From Oscheius tipulae (Eukaryota; Nematoda; Chromadorea; Rhabditida; Rhabditidae): 64,000 bases of DNA. Location: assembly GCA_037178975.1 (NCBI GenBank), contig JASJZH010000005.1, positions 3,224,001 to 3,288,000 on the forward strand. Reading direction: 5' to 3'. A model generated the notes under the pieces. That model searched no databases. It worked only from the letters and a program-made list of their open reading frames with translations, and was not told the DNA's origin. Shown here piece by piece: positions 60,445 to 64,000 of this stretch (positions are counted from its first letter, which is position 1; every line of letters starts with the position of its first letter). A program made the translations under genes and the position numbers.

Positions 60445-62775
60445 TTTTTCGTCAAAAGCGAGTTCGAGGGTCGAGTAGAGACGGGGTTAGTAGAAGTTCT
60501 GAAAACGATGTTATTGTACTTGTTTGGCGGAAAAAATAGTTCTCTTATAGAATAGGCAGTTGACGTAAAGGGAAGGGAAAGAAACGTGGAAAATGCATTG
60601 TGAACGTTCTCGAGAGCTTTTTTTTTTAACCTTTAGAGCTGCAAAATAAGTTGAGGATTCGATTCTGGACATGCCAGGATGCTTTGCTAATGGTAAAAGG
60701 AAACAAAATCGTAATAGATGGCTGTGGAAACAGAAGAAATGCGAACAGCGAAAAACCGGTTAGAATTTTCCACCTCGCACAAATTTATGTTTTGAATCGC
60801 GCTGCAGCTTCTTACTATACTCGTGACGGGACTCTTGACTGGTGAAGTCATGTCAACCACGGCGTGTTATGCGCGTCGCCACTTTTTCAAACCGGGCGCA
60901 AATGTCGCTCATTTTCTTAAGTACAGTATCCTACGGAAATCCTGGTTTAATCGGTTTTGGCACAAGATACCGTATACCTTACATCAATCTCAAAAGCGGC
61001 GAGAGAACTAATTTTGAATACCCACCCTCGAAATAGGAAATTGACGCGAGAAAAACTGGTGACGCATGGGCGTAACACGCCGTGCAACTCGACAAGTAGA
61101 CAGCGAGTTGGTCTTCAGTTAGTTCAACGTCTAATTCTCACCTGTGCTGTCGTCTCTTACAAAACTCAAGTTGGGTATTTTCTACTTTTTCAAAAAGTTG
61201 TTTTACTTTTGCAGTGTTTTGTCGCTCTCATTTTTTGTCGCTATGAACTCTTGCTCTGCCCCCTATGTACGATTGACTCTCATGAAACTACATGACCTGA
61301 ACGCTCTCTAATCTCTCTTTCTGTCAGTCTGTTCCTTGATTGTCCGCTGTCATTATTATTCCTTTCTCTACGACTATCTCTCTGATTCCATTTCTCTGTT
61401 CATTTAGCTTTATTCTGTCTCTTTCCTCCCCCTACCCCTTTGATCTCCTTACCCGAAGAGTTATTGCTCTTGTAATGGTCCAATATCTAAAACACAATGA
61501 GTTGAGGCAGAGTCCCGAAAGGTGAATCGCTTAGACTGCTACTATCGCATGCTCAAACAGTTTTGAGTTCAGCTGTACCCAGTGATCTGTAATAACCTTT
61601 TTCAGCTGTCGCACTCCGGAGACTACAAGACCAATGCAGTAATGGTCCACAGAAAATTACAGATGATGGAAGAAAACCGAAGCAATAACTACAGTGCGCA
61701 ATTGTTTTCTTCCATCATGACGAGATACAAAATACGATTTGGAAGAGGGGTCATGCCCAACTTTGCCTAGAATCTCGAAAACAAAATGGAAAAATTCGAA
61801 GTTGTAAAAGGGACCTAGTTCTATTTATGTTTTGAAAAGTGGAACAGAGCTTCATAGAGATACAATTGAAAAGCAAGCGGTTTAAGAAAATCGTTTGAGA
61901 GTAGAAAGGGAGACGGAAGGGACAACTGTCTCTCACAGTCCGCGACAGAGGACTACTGGAAAGGGTGGTGACAGTGCGGTAGACATGAGAGCACGTAATG
62001 ATTTCGCAGGAGAACGTGTGGGAACCCGCGAATTCTGATTGAGCAACTGCCTACGGATCTTCTCTTTTGACCTCTAGTTTTCGGTTTATAGGTAAGCTAA
62101 GAAATGTCTAACCATGAAATGTGTGAGAGGAACGAGTGGTTCAAAGGAGTGGGAAAGAACGTTCATTAGATCATTTTCGGAAGACAATGAAATAATTCCT
62201 TGCTTGATTCATAGAGGGCGTAAATAACGGTGAATTAATCCAAGATCCTTTGGGAATAGTAGCGGTAAATCATAGCTGACTCTATCGAAACTAATAGCTC
62301 TATTTTTCATTTCACACGTCTTACGATTGGAGTATTGCTGGTCCAATCACCAAAAACTCTAACAAGAAGTCCCAAGGATACACTCAGTCTCTAAACTTTT
62401 GACTGCCATGGTGGTTCAAATGACCGTCGACTCTCTCTTCCCTTTCTCAAGCTCTTTTGTCCTTCAATAACTCCTCATGCTCTAAATACATCTGCCTCTA
62501 ATAAGGAACAATTCCCTATGTATTATTTATCGTGTCGAATTAGTCAAATGCCTGTCTCTGTCACTCCCAATTGGCTCTCACTCAAAAGATCGGAAGAAGA
62601 CTTTATTGAGATGAAATTTGTGAACCAAAGAACATTAGAATGAACGAGATATGCAAAACAATTATACTCGTGAGGTAGCAGAGTTCTTCAATTGTGACGA
62701 GGTCGTATGGGAGATTGGGTCTGTGTAGGCATGGAAGATGGTCGTGTAGCCGCAGATCACCTTAAACGGGATCCA
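60445..62775. other. intergenic region
   Basis: No supported gene. It contains a small hairpin (about 61663-61719, arms TGATGGAAGAAAAC / GTTTTCTTCCATCA) and pyrimidine-rich stretches. Confidence 0.45.
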
Positions 62776-63556
62776 TTAGACAGTTTCTGTCATTCTTACT
62801 CTCTGAACAGCCGCTTTGTAGTCCGATATCAAGATCACAGTAAAAATCGGATCCAGGATCTGAGCGAAAGAGAGGACGGCCCCACAGAGCAGGATACTTT
62901 TTCCAATTTCGATTTGTAGTAGACCCAAAAGTGCCACAATAAAGACCGGAGTTGCGTTGAAGACGACAGGACAGATGGTCTGAAGGGAAAGAAGGATATA
63001 GACACGGTACTGAAGCTTGAATCCCTCCAGATTCATCATCTGGATCTCATGGAGGCTACGATGGATTCGCAGCCAGAAGACCGTTATCAAGAAGGCCATT
63101 AGGAGAGAATAGGAGACATAGGAGATCAGAAGGATCAGCATTAAAGGGTTCAGGGAACCGTTGACCTGAATTCCGATGTTTATGATGAGCATTTTTGGAA
63201 TTTTTGGTTTTAGCCACCTGGTAGCTTCTGTATCCGTCCCAAAATTTCGTACTGTATACGCCCGAATGAGGGTGTACTAGGTGAATAACCCCGCCATTTC
63301 GAGGCCTTTTTTCGGCTTCAAAACATTGGACGGGTTAAACCAAGAAAACTATTATAAACTTACAAAGAAGGGTCCTCCGACATAAACTACGTCCTTCAAA
63401 GCCACATTCGAGATATTGAAAAGAGCTTGATCGAACTCGGTGTCAACTTTCTCGTTTGGAAGTAGGGGAACAGTCGACAACATGAGCAGGAACCATAGGA
63501 GGAAGGACAGAAGGAGTCCAAGGCGAATCTTCCACTTCTTCTTGAAGTACTCGAAA
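62776..63556 (-). CDS. 7TM chemoreceptor, Str superfamily, C-terminal part
   Basis: Two exons on the minus strand, 63556-63364 and 63276-62776, join in phase 0. The first starts FEYFKKKWKIRLGLLLSFLL (TM4 region). The second holds the second extracellular part, TM5 (LMLILLISYVSYSLLMAFLI), a long intracellular loop (RIHRSLHEIQMMNLEGFKLQ), TM6 (LQTICPVVFNATPVFIVALL) and TM7 (SFAQILDPIFTVILISDYKA). The QT..P..FN.....F and DP.......DY motifs are hallmarks of the nematode Str superfamily (str/srh/sri/srd/srj). TM1-3 exons were not found before 64000, so the 5' end is outside the window or too diverged to see. It is expected in ciliated sensory neurons. Confidence 0.75.
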
Positions 63557-64000
63557 CTGAAAATACGCTTATTTGTTGGCGTCACTCTTTGTTTTTCTCT
63601 TTGTCTATCCGGCTATAGCTCTCCGTAAACAATTAGACAGGGGGAAACTTATAGTTTTGGACTCTAGTGGACTCTCAGCTTGAACGTCCATTGAACCCAA
63701 TTATATGGGCTGTAATACAGCCAATTTCCTGTTCGTCTGGTTCAATCAACGTGGCTTTATGGACGCGGACAAAGGAAAAGATTGCTGGACATAATAATGA
63801 AGCTCGAATCCAAGCTTGGTAGCCGAAAAAGGTGTATAATGTTGACCTTGACTACTGCCACAAGCTCGAATCGAGACTCGAGTAGTCACAGAGCTTTTGA
63901 CTGTAAAGAATCAATAGAATGCTATGGTTTGCTAAAAAAAAGCGAGGTCACTACCATAAGCCATTGGTTTTTTGGCGGGACAAGCAAGCACTGAAAACAC

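Overview
The window is nuclear DNA from a nematode, most likely of rhabditid type. Protein-coding genes are broken into small exons by short introns, mostly 33-44 nt, with TTTCAG-like acceptors. The gene repertoire is typical of the phylum: an OAC/NRF-6-type membrane acyltransferase, an IFT46/DYF-6 ciliary protein with a canonical X-box, two 7TM chemoreceptor-like genes, an F-box gene with FTH-like C-terminal sequence, a ZP-domain membrane protein, PAN and CUB secreted proteins, and a decayed BEL/Pao retroelement with an Env-like region. All gene models were read by eye from ORFs, splice phases and family resemblance; exon ends are usually good to a base or two.

Layout. 1-2524 (-): oac-like acyltransferase running off the left edge. 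3461-6267: core histone cluster with H2A(-) and H2B(+) sharing a bidirectional promoter, then H4(-). All three have introns and AATAAA signals, and none shows a histone 3' stem-loop. 6536-11575: a small basic nuclear-type protein(+), two uncertain small plus-strand genes, and three minus-strand small secreted Tyr/Asn-rich proteins, two of which are clear paralogues. 11576-19463: gene-poor DNA with simple repeats and short dispersed hairpin repeats. 19464-24268 (+): ZP-domain type I membrane protein with a repeat-rich 2.4 kb intron. 26261-29039 (+): 7TM receptor. 29232-33266 (-): dyf-6/IFT46 with an X-box 207 bp upstream and a possible nested gene in its 2.2 kb intron. 33957-36030: foldback element, truncated P-loop gene, and an inverted-repeat-flanked unknown gene. 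36634-38596 (-): inward-rectifier K+ channel. About 40.9-41.3 kb (-): CUB-domain fragment. 42.07-45.19 kb (-): BEL/Pao relic.

The right third holds a PAN-like secreted protein(+) convergent with a mucin-like single-pass membrane protein(-), a small single-TM protein(+), a Cys-rich probably secreted protein(-), a long gene-poor stretch, the F-box gene(-), an acidic/basic unknown protein(-) with a candidate 24-residue membrane micropeptide in its first intron on the opposite strand, and the 3' part of a Str-superfamily chemoreceptor(-) at the right edge.

There is no operon-like bacterial organisation. Genes are mostly independent. The clearest functional groupings are the histone cluster, the Tyr-rich secreted cluster, and sensory/ciliary genes (IFT46, 7TM receptors, Kir channel). 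The most noteworthy signals are the perfect X-box, the intron-bearing polyadenylated histones, the paralogous Tyr-rich secreted family with a shared C-terminal module, the Kir channel with Gln at the rectification-controller position, the Env-to-zinc-knuckle fusion in the BEL relic, the candidate micropeptide, and many near-perfect inverted repeats.
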